Shown piece by piece: positions 1 to 9,956 of a stretch of 64,000 nt of DNA. The position numbers were made by a program, and so were the translations under genes. The notes below the pieces were generated by a model. It saw nothing but the letters and a program-made list of their open reading frames with translations. It made no database searches and was not told where the DNA came from. Positions within the stretch are counted from its first letter, which is position 1; the number at the start of each line of letters is the position of its first letter. The DNA is from an uncultured Thermoguttaceae bacterium (GTDB taxonomy: Bacteria; Planctomycetota; Planctomycetia; Pirellulales; Thermoguttaceae). The stretch covers positions 1 to 64,000 of the forward strand of contig CALIRO010000044.1 in assembly GCA_938042245.1 (NCBI GenBank), in the 5' to 3' direction.

Positions 1-180
1 AATAATTCAAAGGAGATATTTTTGCACTATTCCGGAACCTCCGTCAATAGCCCCAACATATAGTAGCACTGCCAACATTAGACTCAATATATAGTGTCCA
101 ACAATGAGAACCAATAGGCAAAGGAATGTATCAAATGTTCATAAAGTTCATGTGATGTTCAGGATTTTGCAGAGCTTCCT
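1..180. repeat. Long-range direct repeat, copy 1
   Basis: This AT-rich stretch is a diverged copy of 39092-39269. Both contain blocks such as CCTCAATAGCCCCAACATATAG (copy 1 with small changes), ATTAGACTCAATATATAGT and TTTTGCAGAGCTTCCT in the same order and orientation. Small indels shift all reading frames between the copies, so it is unlikely to be coding. The window begins here, so the left boundary may be cut. No terminal inverted repeats are visible. The remainder up to 315 holds nothing I recognise. Confidence 0.8.
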
Positions 181-315
181 TTATATAATTTCCAAACGCC
201 GATGTTTCCAACGGATTAAGGGAATGCCTCTTGGATGCCGGCTCAACATTGGCAAAACTGGGGCCAACTGTGGATCGCCCGAGAAGCGGAGTTGAGGGGG
301 ACGGGGGATCTGAGA

Positions 316-1194
316 TTACTCCTCCTCTGGTGGGGTTAGGAGCTTTTTCAGGAGATCTTCCAACTTCCGGGTATAGTGATCCATTTGAAGATACCAAACG
401 GACTCCTCTCCCAGAGTCCACAGAGAGCCTTCTGGAGGTAAGCAGTCTAACACAGCTTGGGCAATGGCCTGATTGAGATCCGGGTTGGGGCTAATCGGCT
501 GGAGCGGCGTTTCAAACGCTTTTCGGAGGCCCAGGAGGGTCAAATTCCATGCCTGCTGATGGGTGGCTGGGCAGGCCTGGGGGGAAAAATCGGCTGCAAA
601 ATCCTGGACTCGACAAGTGTCGAAGGCAAAGGGGGTTGGCGGGACCAGATCGGCCAGGGTGGCCAAGAGCAGGTCGGTCCATCGTTCTACCTGGCTTCGC
701 AATTGATTGAGGCAGACTGCTTCGGGAACTAAATGTTCATCAAGCTGAAGCAGAAGGTTTAGCAGACGGCTTCGCACCTCCAGATGTCCCTGGAAGATGC
801 TTTGGGCCGGGGGGCTCGCCTGCTGGCTGCCGTGATGTTGGTCATAGGCTGTCAGCAGGGCAGCCCAAACCCGGCTGAGCAGTTCACTTAAGAGGATTTC
901 TTCCAGGCTGGCTATCAGACGCCAATGGATGCGGATGGCCTTCCAGGTGCCCCAAACGTTGGCAGATTGCTCTATATCGTTGGTGGGGGTGTCCGTGGCG
1001 GCGAAGCTTCGGGAGGCATCCACGACCGGCGCTAGGGGCTGACGGAGAACTTCTATCCATCGCTGGATTCGGCATCTGGAGGCCGCCCAATACTGTTGAA
1101 GGGCCGACTCGGGTAAAGCGGAGTCGCACTGGATTAGCTCCTGTGCATGGGCGGCCGCCCAACCGGCTAACTGGACCAATTGCCTGGCATGCAT
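316..1194 (-). CDS. Hypothetical protein, about 292 aa
   Basis: I do not recognise this protein. It is rich in Leu, Ala, Gln and Trp, has no signal peptide or membrane segment, and is probably mostly alpha-helical. It ends in an acidic PPEEE tail. The likely start is the ATG at 1194, preceded by GAGGA about nine bases upstream; a TTG two codons earlier is possible. The next gene on this strand lies across a 675-bp spacer containing a dispersed repeat, so it is probably transcribed alone. That it is a real gene rests on length, coherent composition and the ribosome site; no function is inferred. Confidence 0.7.
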   Translation of the reverse strand: MHARQLVQLAGWAAAHAQELIQCDSALPESALQQYWAASRCRIQRWIEVLRQPLAPVVDASRSFAATDTPTNDIEQSANVWGTWKAIRIHWRLIASLEEILLSELLSRVWAALLTAYDQHHGSQQASPPAQSIFQGHLEVRSRLLNLLLQLDEHLVPEAVCLNQLRSQVERWTDLLLATLADLVPPTPFAFDTCRVQDFAADFSPQACPATHQQAWNLTLLGLRKAFETPLQPISPNPDLNQAIAQAVLDCLPPEGSLWTLGEESVWYLQMDHYTRKLEDLLKKLLTPPEEE

Positions 1195-1317
1195 CCCCAA
1201 CTATCCTCTAAAAATCCCTGGAGACTCCCGATTTAGCCACCCCCTTGGAAAACCACAAAGGGGATACCCCTTTTCTGGGCCAGAGCTCGAAGAAAACCTT
1301 CTCTAGCAACTGTTTTG

Positions 1318-1515
1318 TGGAAGATTTCCGCCAAATAGCGCAAGCTGGCATTCTTGCGCAAGCAGCGATCCAGGCACTCCGGCTTTAACCGGAAGAAAGA
1401 GAACATCCTAGGAGACGGTTCCAGGCTGCCCGGACTGCCGCTTCCGCGGGAAGGACAACATAGGGAGTTTCTTCGCATAAAGCAGCCGTCTTTTTCATTT
1501 AGCTGAACTGTTACC
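1318..1515. repeat. Dispersed inverted-repeat element (family A), copy 1
   Basis: The left end reads GATTTCCGCCAAATAGCGCAA and the right end CATTTAGCTGAACTGTTAC. These are degenerate forms of the inverted ends seen at 5823-5984 (GGAACACTTCCGCCGAATG). The internal GCATTCTTGCGCAAGCAG block also matches other copies. The element fills part of the spacer between the unknown protein and the FAD/Fe-S dehydrogenase. Confidence 0.65.
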
Positions 1516-1525
1516 TTCTTTTAAA

Positions 1526-1711
1526 GAGCAAACCCAGTACCAGCCCAACGCTTCGCCGCAGGAAGATGTGCGCAAATATTTGAGAAAAAAGCAGTTATGG
1601 CAAAAAGGATGCGAAGCCCTTCTCGAGGCTGAAGAAGAGCTGTTGCTAGGGGACAACGGCCTGGATCAGCTTGTTCTGCTTGGGCAACAAGCAGCGGGGG
1701 AAGGGCGCTGA
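1526..1711 (+). other. Open frame without a clear start; possible gene remnant
   Basis: An open frame runs from the edge of the family A repeat to a TGA at 1709-1711. It encodes about 61 residues with a protein-like, helical and acidic composition (for example ALLEAEEELLLGDNGLDQL). It has no ATG and no convincing ribosome site; an internal GTG is possible. It may be the tail of a gene interrupted by the repeat, or chance. Nothing else is recognised between 1516 and 1868. Confidence 0.2.
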
Positions 1712-1868
1712 CTACCGGCGCTCAACTTTTGCCCCTTTGGATGGCTCCTTTTATTTCCGAGACTTAGGCAGAAAACGCCATGGGTTACTCTAATTGGCCA
1801 CTTCACTGTTTGAGAGGGTCGGAGAGAGGGTCGTTTTGGGGCATCCTCAGAATGGGCAAAAGACCAGT

Positions 1869-4800
1869 TCACGTAACTAGTAATTCTTTACCGGGGCTTC
1901 GGAGCAAGGTTTCCCCCTCGGGCAACAGACCGTAGGCATAGGCCAGAAGTTTGATCGGATGCAAGGTAGGTTTGGTGGTGCCCTGTTCCATTTGGATTTT
2001 GCAGGCGCTGCATTCGGTAACACCGGCTTGGATTTCTGGGTCTCGGAGTCGGCTGATCAGGCCCCAGCCCATGCGGAGACTAGTGCGATAATGTTCTCTT
2101 TTTAGGCCGAAGGTACCTCCCATGCCGGAACAGCCTTCTTCCAATCGGTGGACGACCAAGCCTGGAATTAGCCGAAGCAGATTTTCCCCCGGAGCGCCTA
2201 CTTCTAAGGCCCGGAGTCGGCAAGGCAGGTGGTAGGCGAGGGTGGCCCGAATCGGCTGGAGACGAAGGTCTAACTGCCCACTGGTGTGCAGGCGCCATAG
2301 GTAGGTAGTGGCTTCACTGGTATTGGCCGCCACTAGTCTGGCCTCTTCATCCTCCACCACCCAGGGGTATTCATGGATCAGGCACAAAGCGGCTGCTGGT
2401 TCTGGGGTGATAATGTGGTACCCCTGACGGACCGCTTCGGCCAGCAAGGCGGTGTTATGCTCTGCCAGGCGTCGGAACCGTTCCCGTTGGCCAAGGGCCA
2501 AGGCGGGGATGCCGGCTGGCTTCTGCTCGGCAGGTACATAGACCTGGATTCCATGCCGATGCAGAATGCCCACCAAGGCTTTGGCCAACTGGGGATCGAA
2601 ATAATTGGCATACAGATCCACAAACAGGACTACTTTGGGACCTTCGGCTCGCACGGGTCGAGTCCAACGGTGTCGGCTAGCGAGTCGGAGAAATGGCTGA
2701 GCTGCCACCGGCGGCAATTTTCGCCCCTGAGCAATCCCCAACAGCTTTTCCATCAACCACCGGAACCATCGGGAACCTAACAGCGGATTCACCATCGGGG
2801 CCAATAAGCTTCCGAAAGCAGCCAGCTTGTCCAGATGCACCATCATCCAATCCGACAACGTCAGTCCTCGGGCTGCCACATAGGCTCCTTTGGCCTCGCA
2901 GACCAACCGAGCGATATCCACCCCTGCGGGACACTCCAGTCGGCAACTATGGCAATGGAAACATAAATCCATAACCTTTTTGAGCTCATCCTGGGTTAAA
3001 CTGGCCAACGGAAGCCGCCCCGAAAGCACTCCGCGAAGCACATTGGCTTTTGCCCGAGGAGAGGCTTCTTCAGCCGGGAAAATCCGGAAAAATGGACACA
3101 TCCGTTCTGGCAGCGATTGCGTCCGGCATCGGCCGCAGCCGAAACATTGCTCCGCAATTTCCGCCACCTGCTGGGGATGCCAGTCCAATTGCAGTTCTGT
3201 TAAATCGCGCAGCCCGGTAGCATTGGCCGTCTCCACCAAACCAGGTTCTGTGGAGGATGGGACGGAAACTACCGACGAATGGTTCCGAGAATTTAGGTTT
3301 CCAACCGGTCTTCGCAGATTGCGGATCAGTTGTTCCCGATCGCCGCTTAGCAGTTTGCCGGGGTTCAGAATTCCTTCCGGATCCCAGAGCTGTTTGATCT
3401 GTTGCATCAGCGGATAGAGGGCCTTTTCCAGTTGAGGCAGATAGGGTGCTCGGCTCCAGCCCCAGCCGCGCTCCAGCCCCAAACTGCCTCCAAATGCATA
3501 AACTTGTTCATATACCTCATCGGCTAGGCGGCGCAGTGCCGCTCGGTGAGCCGGATTGTGAAGGTCTAAAAACGGCTCGAAGTGGACTAGCCCCTGGCCG
3601 GCATGGCAGTACATCGCAGCGGTTATCCGATACTGTTGAAAAATATTTTGCACTCGGAGGAAAAAGGGGGCCAAAACAGAAGGGGGCACGGCCAGATCTT
3701 CCAAGACCGGTACTGGTCGCTCCGGGCTGCGAATGCGATATAATCCAGGCCGGGCCATCCGAGCTAAACTGAGCAAAAGATCCCGGTCGTCTGGCTCGTA
3801 AGCTACATGGATCCACACATCGTGTTTGTGGCTCATCTGGCTTACCAGGCGTGCCATCCGCTCCTGCAGGGAGAGCGGCTCTTCGTCGTCCAGTTCCAGG
3901 AGCACGGCGGCCTCCAAGTCCCGGGGCAACAGTACCTCTAGCCGCACCTCATGCTCCCTTGCAAGCCGTAAATGCCTCCGATCCATCAGATCGCATAACG
4001 AGGGCCGAAAGCTTAGAAGCTGTTCCACCGCCCGAGCCGCCCCCTCTAGACTAGCAAATCCGAACACAGCGACGGCCCTGGCCCGAGGAACCGGCTGGGT
4101 AGCCAAAACCACTTCCGTCACAAGGGCCAACGTCCCCTCTGAACCAGCAATAAGCCGGGGTACATCCACAACCAACTCCCCATGCAGCTGCCTGCGAAGT
4201 ACCCCAGCTAGGTTATAGCCTCGTCGAAAAGGCCAATCGGCAAGGTGCTGCTGGGAGATAAGCTCAGCATGTTGCTCCAGCAACTTGGCTAAATGGAATA
4301 AAAGCCGGTGTTTGACCGCCAGCGGGGCGGGAGCGTCCGAGGGAGCAGAGGAAGGAAGAAGTTCTTGTGAACATCGGATTATCTGTCCGTCCGCCAACAC
4401 CAATTCTACTTCTCGCAAATGATCGCTGGGCCGACCATACCGCAGCCAACGGTTGCCGGCACCATCCCGGGCAATCATCCCTCCTAGGGTGGTAATAGAC
4501 CCGATACCAGGATTGGGCCCAAAATGCCGACCAGTCTTTTGCAGCAAATGGAGGTTGAGCTTTTCATAGACGATGCCCGGCTGACAACGGACCCAATCGG
4601 GACCGGTTTCTAAGACTCGGCGGAGATATTTCGAAAAATCCACCACAATGCCGGAACCTAAAGCACCGCCCGCTGTACCTGAACCAGCCCCCCGAGCATG
4701 AACGGGCAGTTTCGTCTCCGCCGCATACCGCAGGCAAGCCGACACATCCTCCCGGCTGCGAGGCCGAACCACACAAAGAGGCCGAATTTCGTAGATGCTG

Positions 4801-4910
4801 CCATCGCTCGCAAAAAGATGAACAAAAATATCCCCAACCTCCACGTCCCCCGCCACTACCCCCCGGAGGTCCTCCTGTATCCGCTGGCTTTGCACCGCAA
4901 ACGTCTGCAT
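1869..4910 (-). CDS. FAD-linked oxidase fused to Fe-S (GlpC/CCG-type) domain
   Basis: This two-part cytosolic dehydrogenase is about 1013 aa, close to the roughly 1018 aa of E. coli YdiJ, a D-2-hydroxyacid (D-2-hydroxyglutarate) dehydrogenase. The N-terminal half is a PCMH-type FAD domain (RGAGSGTAGG near residue 75, GGMIARDGAGNRW near 145) followed by the FAD-oxidase C-terminal domain. The second half has two Fe-S motifs, CFGCGRC...MCP near 587 with the long gap usual in this family and CFHCHSC...CPAG near 648, then two cysteine-rich segments (LPCR..CSGMGG near 925 and ECSACK near 967). Substrate is likely a D-2-hydroxyacid such as lactate, glycolate or 2-hydroxyglutarate, with electrons passing to a carrier. 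GGAGGAG lies upstream of the ATG. The exact substrate cannot be assigned. Confidence 0.9.
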   Translation of the reverse strand: MQTFAVQSQRIQEDLRGVVAGDVEVGDIFVHLFASDGSIYEIRPLCVVRPRSREDVSACLRYAAETKLPVHARGAGSGTAGGALGSGIVVDFSKYLRRVLETGPDWVRCQPGIVYEKLNLHLLQKTGRHFGPNPGIGSITTLGGMIARDGAGNRWLRYGRPSDHLREVELVLADGQIIRCSQELLPSSAPSDAPAPLAVKHRLLFHLAKLLEQHAELISQQHLADWPFRRGYNLAGVLRRQLHGELVVDVPRLIAGSEGTLALVTEVVLATQPVPRARAVAVFGFASLEGAARAVEQLLSFRPSLCDLMDRRHLRLAREHEVRLEVLLPRDLEAAVLLELDDEEPLSLQERMARLVSQMSHKHDVWIHVAYEPDDRDLLLSLARMARPGLYRIRSPERPVPVLEDLAVPPSVLAPFFLRVQNIFQQYRITAAMYCHAGQGLVHFEPFLDLHNPAHRAALRRLADEVYEQVYAFGGSLGLERGWGWSRAPYLPQLEKALYPLMQQIKQLWDPEGILNPGKLLSGDREQLIRNLRRPVGNLNSRNHSSVVSVPSSTEPGLVETANATGLRDLTELQLDWHPQQVAEIAEQCFGCGRCRTQSLPERMCPFFRIFPAEEASPRAKANVLRGVLSGRLPLASLTQDELKKVMDLCFHCHSCRLECPAGVDIARLVCEAKGAYVAARGLTLSDWMMVHLDKLAAFGSLLAPMVNPLLGSRWFRWLMEKLLGIAQGRKLPPVAAQPFLRLASRHRWTRPVRAEGPKVVLFVDLYANYFDPQLAKALVGILHRHGIQVYVPAEQKPAGIPALALGQRERFRRLAEHNTALLAEAVRQGYHIITPEPAAALCLIHEYPWVVEDEEARLVAANTSEATTYLWRLHTSGQLDLRLQPIRATLAYHLPCRLRALEVGAPGENLLRLIPGLVVHRLEEGCSGMGGTFGLKREHYRTSLRMGWGLISRLRDPEIQAGVTECSACKIQMEQGTTKPTLHPIKLLAYAYGLLPEGETLLRSPGKELLVT

Positions 4911-5068
4911 AAGCCGGAATCATCTCCTCCAGCTGGCTTTCGCTTCTGGCAGGCAGGCCCTCTGCCCCAGCCGTTGGCCTATGAAAGCCGCTTTTGGACT
5001 GGCCAAAACATGCTCCGAAGGTGCCTAGCCCCTAAGCACTTGCCTGCCAGCTTCGCCCCCTGGGCCCA

Positions 5069-5782
5069 TTACCGCCGCTCTCCATAAATAAGTGTCATTA
5101 CCTCGGCCCGACTAGAAGGATTGGTCCGAAAGATCCCCTTCATCGCCGAAGTTACACAGACCGAACCCGGTTTCCGAACCCCCCGAATGATCATGCAGGT
5201 ATGAATCGCCTCTACCACCACCGCCACTCCCTTGACCTGGAGCTGTTGGATCAATAGATCCGCTATCTGTTCGGTCATCCGTTCTTGCACTTGGGGCCGA
5301 TGGGCCACTGATTCGACCACCCGCGCCAATTTGCTTAAGCCGACCACCCGACCGTCCGGAATATAACCGATATGGGCATTGCCCATAAACGGCAACAAGT
5401 GATGCTCACAAAGACTATGGAAACTAATGTTCCGTACAAGCACTATTTCGTCGTATTTTTCTGGGAAAAACTTTTCCAGATGCTTGCGGGGATCTTCCCG
5501 AAGGCCGCTGAAAAGTTCCGCATACATCCGGGCCACCCGGCCAGGAGTGTCCCGAAGCCCTTCCCGATCGGGATCTTCGCCTACGGCAAGTAAAATCTCC
5601 CGGACGGCTCGTTCAATCCGGGGTATATCTATTGTCTGCCCCGAAGTTCCTTCCGGCTGGACCGAGGCCGATTCCTCTCCAGGTTGACTACCCAAAGTAC
5701 CCACCTCCTGAGAGTTTTCTACTTCGTCTGCCAAAGAACCAAAAAAACTTTCTTTCGCTTCAAAAAACGCTCTATCTGCCAT
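5069..5782 (-). CDS. folE: GTP cyclohydrolase I
   Basis: Converts GTP to 7,8-dihydroneopterin triphosphate, the first step to folate and pteridines; in bacteria that make queuosine it also feeds that pathway, and queG is present at 47443. The type I fold is clear: [10 protein letters not shown] near residue 75, the zinc ligands in SLCEHH near 122 and [14 protein letters not shown] near 194. The C-terminus ends close after TSAMKGIF..., as usual. An N-terminal extension of about 50 residues, rich in Gly, Ser and Glu, precedes the conserved core, making it 237 aa against about 220. It lies 158 bp downstream of the FAD/Fe-S gene on the same strand; no operon signal is evident. Confidence 0.96.
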   Translation of the reverse strand: MADRAFFEAKESFFGSLADEVENSQEVGTLGSQPGEESASVQPEGTSGQTIDIPRIERAVREILLAVGEDPDREGLRDTPGRVARMYAELFSGLREDPRKHLEKFFPEKYDEIVLVRNISFHSLCEHHLLPFMGNAHIGYIPDGRVVGLSKLARVVESVAHRPQVQERMTEQIADLLIQQLQVKGVAVVVEAIHTCMIIRGVRKPGSVCVTSAMKGIFRTNPSSRAEVMTLIYGERR

Positions 5783-5822
5783 GGGGAAGCCCCACGGAAA
5801 AGGAACCCAGAAAAGAAATCAC

Positions 5823-5984
5823 GGAACACTTCCGCCGAATGAAGAAGCTGCCCGGTTGATCCAAGCAAGACCTTGGACTATCCCTGCCGCGCAAGCGGCA
5901 GTCCAGAACAACTCCACTAGCACAAAAAACTGCCTTCTTGCTTTCGGAGGAATGCCTTGGTAGACCATTCGGCGGAAGTGTTCC
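5823..5984. mobile_element. Miniature inverted-repeat element (family A), intact copy with target duplication
   Basis: The element has perfect 19-bp inverted ends, GGAACACTTCCGCCGAATG at 5823-5841 and CATTCGGCGGAAGTGTTCC at 5966-5984. It is flanked immediately on both sides by the 8-bp direct repeat GAAATCAC (5815-5822 and 5985-5992), the expected target-site duplication. The interior (about 124 bp) has no coding capacity but contains the CTGCCGCGCAAGCGGCAG palindrome. It sits between the divergent folE and polA genes. It must be mobilised in trans; no matching transposase gene is in the window. Confidence 0.88.
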
Positions 5985-6374
5985 GAAATCACATTCCTGC
6001 AAATCGGGCCTATGCGGTGTCCACAACCTCCCTTTATCCTAAGTCCCTTCCTGAACTGGGTCAAGGATTCCGTCCCAGCCCTTCCAGAGTGCGTGGGTTC
6101 CGTTTGGGAGGGCCTTTTCTTAAGAGGCATCTTCCCTTTCGGGGGTTGCTTGGAGGCTGGGGAGCCGGTTAGCCCAACTTCAACAGTGCCCAACGGATGG
6201 GCCCTAGTTCTTCCCCACCGGCCGGGAAAGAGGTCCCCCGGGGGGAGCTAAGCCCCAGAGTATCCGAAATCGGCCAAACGGGTTACAATAGAACTTCGTG
6301 GCAGTGCCTTTTTGTTGCTTATTCGGGTTCCACGAAACGGGGGGAATTCTACATCCTGCCCAGAGGATTTTTCG

Positions 6375-9251
6375 ATGGCCAAAAAGCGTTCTAAACAGCC
6401 CTTGTTGCCAGGGATGGAGAAACAAAAACCCCAGACTACTCCGGCTTTGGACACCGACCGGGGGGGGGCGGAGACGGTGTTTGCCGGAGAGTCTGGGGCG
6501 ATAAAGTCCGCAGAAGCCCAATCTCCTCCTGATTTACATGGCAAAACCGTATATTTGGTGGATGCTCATTCGCTGATCCATCAGGTCTTTCATGCCTTGC
6601 CGGAAATGACCAGTCCTACAGGTCTTCCTGTGAGTGCGGTGTATGGGTTTGTGCGGGACATATTGTTTTTGTTGGAGGAAAAGCGCCCAGATTACCTATT
6701 TTGTGTATTTGATTCAATCGGTCCCACATTTCGACATCAGATTTATCCCGCCTATAAAGCCAACCGGCCTCCCATGCATGAAGACCTGATTCCTCAAATG
6801 CCAATTATTCATAACCTTATTGAAACATTTGGGTTAGGGCGATTAAGCCTTCCTGGCTACGAAGCCGACGACATTATGGCCACCGTGGCCAGACAGGTAG
6901 AAAACTTAGGCGGTCAGTGTTTCCTGGTTACCTCCGATAAAGACTCCCGCCAGTTGCTTTCCGACCATATCAAGATATTCAACATCCGAAAAAACGAGGT
7001 TTTTGACCGGGAACGTCTTCGGGAGGAATGGGGGATTACCCCAGAACAGGTGGTAGATTTCCAAGCATTGGTGGGGGACCCCATCGATAATGTGCCAGGA
7101 ATCCCCCTGATCGGCCCAAAATTGGCCAGTCAACTACTGGTTAAACACCGAACCTTAGAAGGGGTTTTGGAGCACATAGAAGAAATTCCTGGTGAAAAAC
7201 GCCGGGAAAACATCAAAAAGTTCTGGGACCAAGCCTCGCTAAGTCGGCAATTGGTGCAACTGCGCACCGATGTACCGATTCAGCTCGATTGGGAAACGGG
7301 TCGAACGGGCCGATTCGATCGGCAGAAGGCCTTGGAATTGCTTTCCGAATTGGGGTTTCGGAGTTTGGCCTCCAAGGTGGCCAGTTTGCCTAGCGCCCAG
7401 TCGGTTCGTACTGCTCGTTCCAAAGGAATCGAAATCCACTGCCAGATTGTGGACAACTCCCAGAAACTTCAGGAGCTGGTTGCCCTCCTAAGTCAACAGA
7501 AGGCGTTTTCCATCGACCTGGAAACCACGCATCTTTGGCCCCGTTGGGCGGAGATTGTTGGATATGCCCTGGCAACTGAAGATCAAAAGGTATGGTATAT
7601 TCCGGTCCGATCTCCCCCTGAAGATGTAAAATTAAATCCCCAATTAGTATTAGAGCAACTGCGCCCTCTGTTGGAAGATCCTGGCATCGAGAAAATCGGC
7701 CAGAATATCAAATACGATATGGTGGTGTTGCGGTCGGCTGGGATCCAACTGGCCGGAGTCCGCTTCGATACCATGGTGGCCAGTTACCTTCTGGAACCGG
7801 GCAGCCGAAACCATAATCTGGATGAGCTTGCCCGCCGGTATTTAGGCCACTCCACCATCAAAATCTCTGAACTGATCGGCACAGGCCGACAGCAAAAACG
7901 GATGGATCAGGTACCGGTGGTCCGGGTGGCCGAATATGCCGGCGAAGATGCCCTATTGCCGGTGCTTTTACGGCCGATTCTTGCCCGTCGATTGGCCCAG
8001 GAGGGGTTAGATCGGCTTTTTACGGAGGTAGAAGTCCCCCTGATCGGTGTATTAGCGGATATGGAGTTTTGGGGGGTTAAGGTGGATGTGGATCGGCTTC
8101 GGGAGCTAGGCCAGCAGTACGGCCAGCGTATGGAGGCGTTGGAAAAAGAGATTTATGCCTTAGCAGGCCGACGGTTTAACATCAGCTCCCCGAAACAATT
8201 GCAGGAGGTGTTATTCGAACAGAGGGGGCTTCAACCCCTCAAAAGAACCAAAACCGGCTCCAGTACCGATGCCGAAGTCCTGGAAGAATTAGCTGCCCAC
8301 GATCCCTTGCCTGCCAAAATCCTCCAATATCGACAATATGCAAAACTAAAAAGCACCTATGTGGATGCCCTGCCGGAAATGGTCCATCCGGTTACTGGCC
8401 GGATTCATGCCTCGTTTCATCAGGTAGTCGCAGCCACCGGTCGGCTCAGCTCCAGCGATCCGAATCTGCAGAATATTCCGATCCGTACGGAGGAAGGCCG
8501 GGAGATTCGATCGGCGTTTGTGCCCGGCCAGGGAGGCTGGCAGATGCTTTCAGCGGATTATTCGCAGATTGAACTTCGAATTTTGGCCCATTATTGTCGA
8601 GATGAACGTCTTTGCGAGGCTTTCAGCCGAGATGAGGACATTCATGCCCGAGTGGCAAGTCAAATTTTTGGGGTCCCCCTGGAACAGGTAACGCCCGAAA
8701 TGCGCCGTCGGGCCAAGGCGGTCAATTTCGGGGTCATCTATGGCCAGAGCGCCTATGGCCTTTCCAAACAATTAGGGATTACCCCAGAGGAGGCAGGCCA
8801 ATTTATTGATAGCTATTTTGGGGGGTATCCACGAATTGAAGAATTTTTACGCCGCACTCTAGCCGAATGCCATCAAACAGGGTATGTTAAAACTATTCTC
8901 GGCCGGCGGCGTGCTATAGAGGGTGTCCGACCTGAGGCAGGCCGCCAACGCAATCTAGCCGAACGCACTGCCATTAACACGGTCATCCAAGGCTCGGCAG
9001 CCGACCTTATTAAATTAGCCATGTTAGGGGTGTGGCGTCGGCTCCAGGAGGATGGCCTGAAAAGCAGGATGCTCCTTCAGATTCATGACGAATTGGTATT
9101 CGAAGGACCGGAGGAGGAAATCCCCCAATTGGCTAAATTAGTAGTAACCGAAATGGGGGGAGTTTGGCCCTTACAGGTACCTTTAAAAGTGGATGTAACT
9201 GTTGGCCCCAATTGGGCCGATTTACATCCTCTGGAGAGCCAAGGCCGATGA
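6375..9251 (+). CDS. polA: DNA polymerase I
   Basis: Family A DNA polymerase, about 958 aa, for Okazaki fragment processing and repair. All three domains are present. The 5' nuclease (about residues 50-300) includes YKANRPPMHED, GYEADDIMA and GDPIDNVPG. The 3'-5' exonuclease keeps its acidic residues: SIDLETT near 379, NIKYD, and a YxxxD motif (YAGED), so proofreading is probably active. The polymerase domain has DYSQIELR near 727, RRAKAVNFGVIYG and HDE near 903. A Phe in the O-helix position is the usual form that disfavours dideoxynucleotides. The ATG at 6375 with AGAGGA eight bases upstream is preferred to a TTG at 6312. The stop overlaps the coaE start (ATGA). Confidence 0.98.
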   Translation: MAKKRSKQPLLPGMEKQKPQTTPALDTDRGGAETVFAGESGAIKSAEAQSPPDLHGKTVYLVDAHSLIHQVFHALPEMTSPTGLPVSAVYGFVRDILFLLEEKRPDYLFCVFDSIGPTFRHQIYPAYKANRPPMHEDLIPQMPIIHNLIETFGLGRLSLPGYEADDIMATVARQVENLGGQCFLVTSDKDSRQLLSDHIKIFNIRKNEVFDRERLREEWGITPEQVVDFQALVGDPIDNVPGIPLIGPKLASQLLVKHRTLEGVLEHIEEIPGEKRRENIKKFWDQASLSRQLVQLRTDVPIQLDWETGRTGRFDRQKALELLSELGFRSLASKVASLPSAQSVRTARSKGIEIHCQIVDNSQKLQELVALLSQQKAFSIDLETTHLWPRWAEIVGYALATEDQKVWYIPVRSPPEDVKLNPQLVLEQLRPLLEDPGIEKIGQNIKYDMVVLRSAGIQLAGVRFDTMVASYLLEPGSRNHNLDELARRYLGHSTIKISELIGTGRQQKRMDQVPVVRVAEYAGEDALLPVLLRPILARRLAQEGLDRLFTEVEVPLIGVLADMEFWGVKVDVDRLRELGQQYGQRMEALEKEIYALAGRRFNISSPKQLQEVLFEQRGLQPLKRTKTGSSTDAEVLEELAAHDPLPAKILQYRQYAKLKSTYVDALPEMVHPVTGRIHASFHQVVAATGRLSSSDPNLQNIPIRTEEGREIRSAFVPGQGGWQMLSADYSQIELRILAHYCRDERLCEAFSRDEDIHARVASQIFGVPLEQVTPEMRRRAKAVNFGVIYGQSAYGLSKQLGITPEEAGQFIDSYFGGYPRIEEFLRRTLAECHQTGYVKTILGRRRAIEGVRPEAGRQRNLAERTAINTVIQGSAADLIKLAMLGVWRRLQEDGLKSRMLLQIHDELVFEGPEEEIPQLAKLVVTEMGGVWPLQVPLKVDVTVGPNWADLHPLESQGR

Positions 9252-9862
9252 GGATCATTGGGCTGCTGGGCGGGGTGGCCAGCGGCAAAACCCTGGTGGC
9301 CCAGGAATTGGCCCGCCTAGGGGCCGGCCTCCTGGACGCCGACCAGGCCGGCCATCAGGTCCTTCGAATGCCCCATATCCAACAGGCCATTCGGGCTCGC
9401 TGGGGACCGGATGTCTTTGGGCCGGACGGCCAAGTGGATCGAAGCCGATTGGCTCAACGGGTCTTCGGCCCCTCCCCGCAGGCAGAAGCAGATCGTCTCT
9501 ATTTGCAGGAAATCACCCATCCGGAGATCGGCCAATTGCTTCGCCAGCAAGCCCAGCAGTTGGCTGAACAGGGGTGTCCAGCTGCAGTGTTAGACGCGCC
9601 GCTTTTGCTGGAAGTGGGCTGGGATCGATGGTGTGATAAGTTGGTTTTTGTGGATGCGCCGTTGGAGGTGCGGCAGGCTCGGGCAGTTCAACGGGGCTGG
9701 TCGGCCGACGATTTTACCGCCCGAGAAGCCGCCCAGTGGCCCCTAGACAAAAAACGCCTCCGGGCGGATATAATTATTGATAATTCTGGTTCCCTGGAAT
9801 ATACTCGCAGGCAAGTCCTCCAATTTTGGCAATCCCTCATCCCAGGACCTCCTTATCCGTAG
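9248..9862 (+). CDS. coaE: Dephospho-CoA kinase
   Basis: Phosphorylates the ribose 3'-hydroxyl of dephospho-CoA, the last step of coenzyme A synthesis. The N-terminal P-loop GLLGGVASGKT and the VLDAPLLLE segment near residue 115 are typical; the C-terminal RLRADIIIDNSGS closes the kinase core. The ATG at 9248 overlaps the polA stop by four bases, so the two are almost certainly translationally coupled. An earlier in-frame start inside polA would add 28 residues unlike the family and is rejected. Length, about 204 aa, is normal. Confidence 0.95.
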   Translation: MRIIGLLGGVASGKTLVAQELARLGAGLLDADQAGHQVLRMPHIQQAIRARWGPDVFGPDGQVDRSRLAQRVFGPSPQAEADRLYLQEITHPEIGQLLRQQAQQLAEQGCPAAVLDAPLLLEVGWDRWCDKLVFVDAPLEVRQARAVQRGWSADDFTAREAAQWPLDKKRLRADIIIDNSGSLEYTRRQVLQFWQSLIPGPPYP

Positions 9863-9956
9863 GGATCTTTTTAACCCATACATAAATCCCCTTCCCAGGT
9901 GCTTTGCGCCGGGGTCCTGCCTTGGATACCTCTCCTCTGGGAGGAGTTGATCTATT

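Noticed and set aside
1666-1872. 68-codon minus-strand frame next to the FAD/Fe-S gene
   Set aside because: No ribosome site and a composition like translated spacer.
6312-6374. TTG start giving polA 21 more residues
   Set aside because: The extra residues are not family-like, and AGAGGA sits correctly before ATG 6375.
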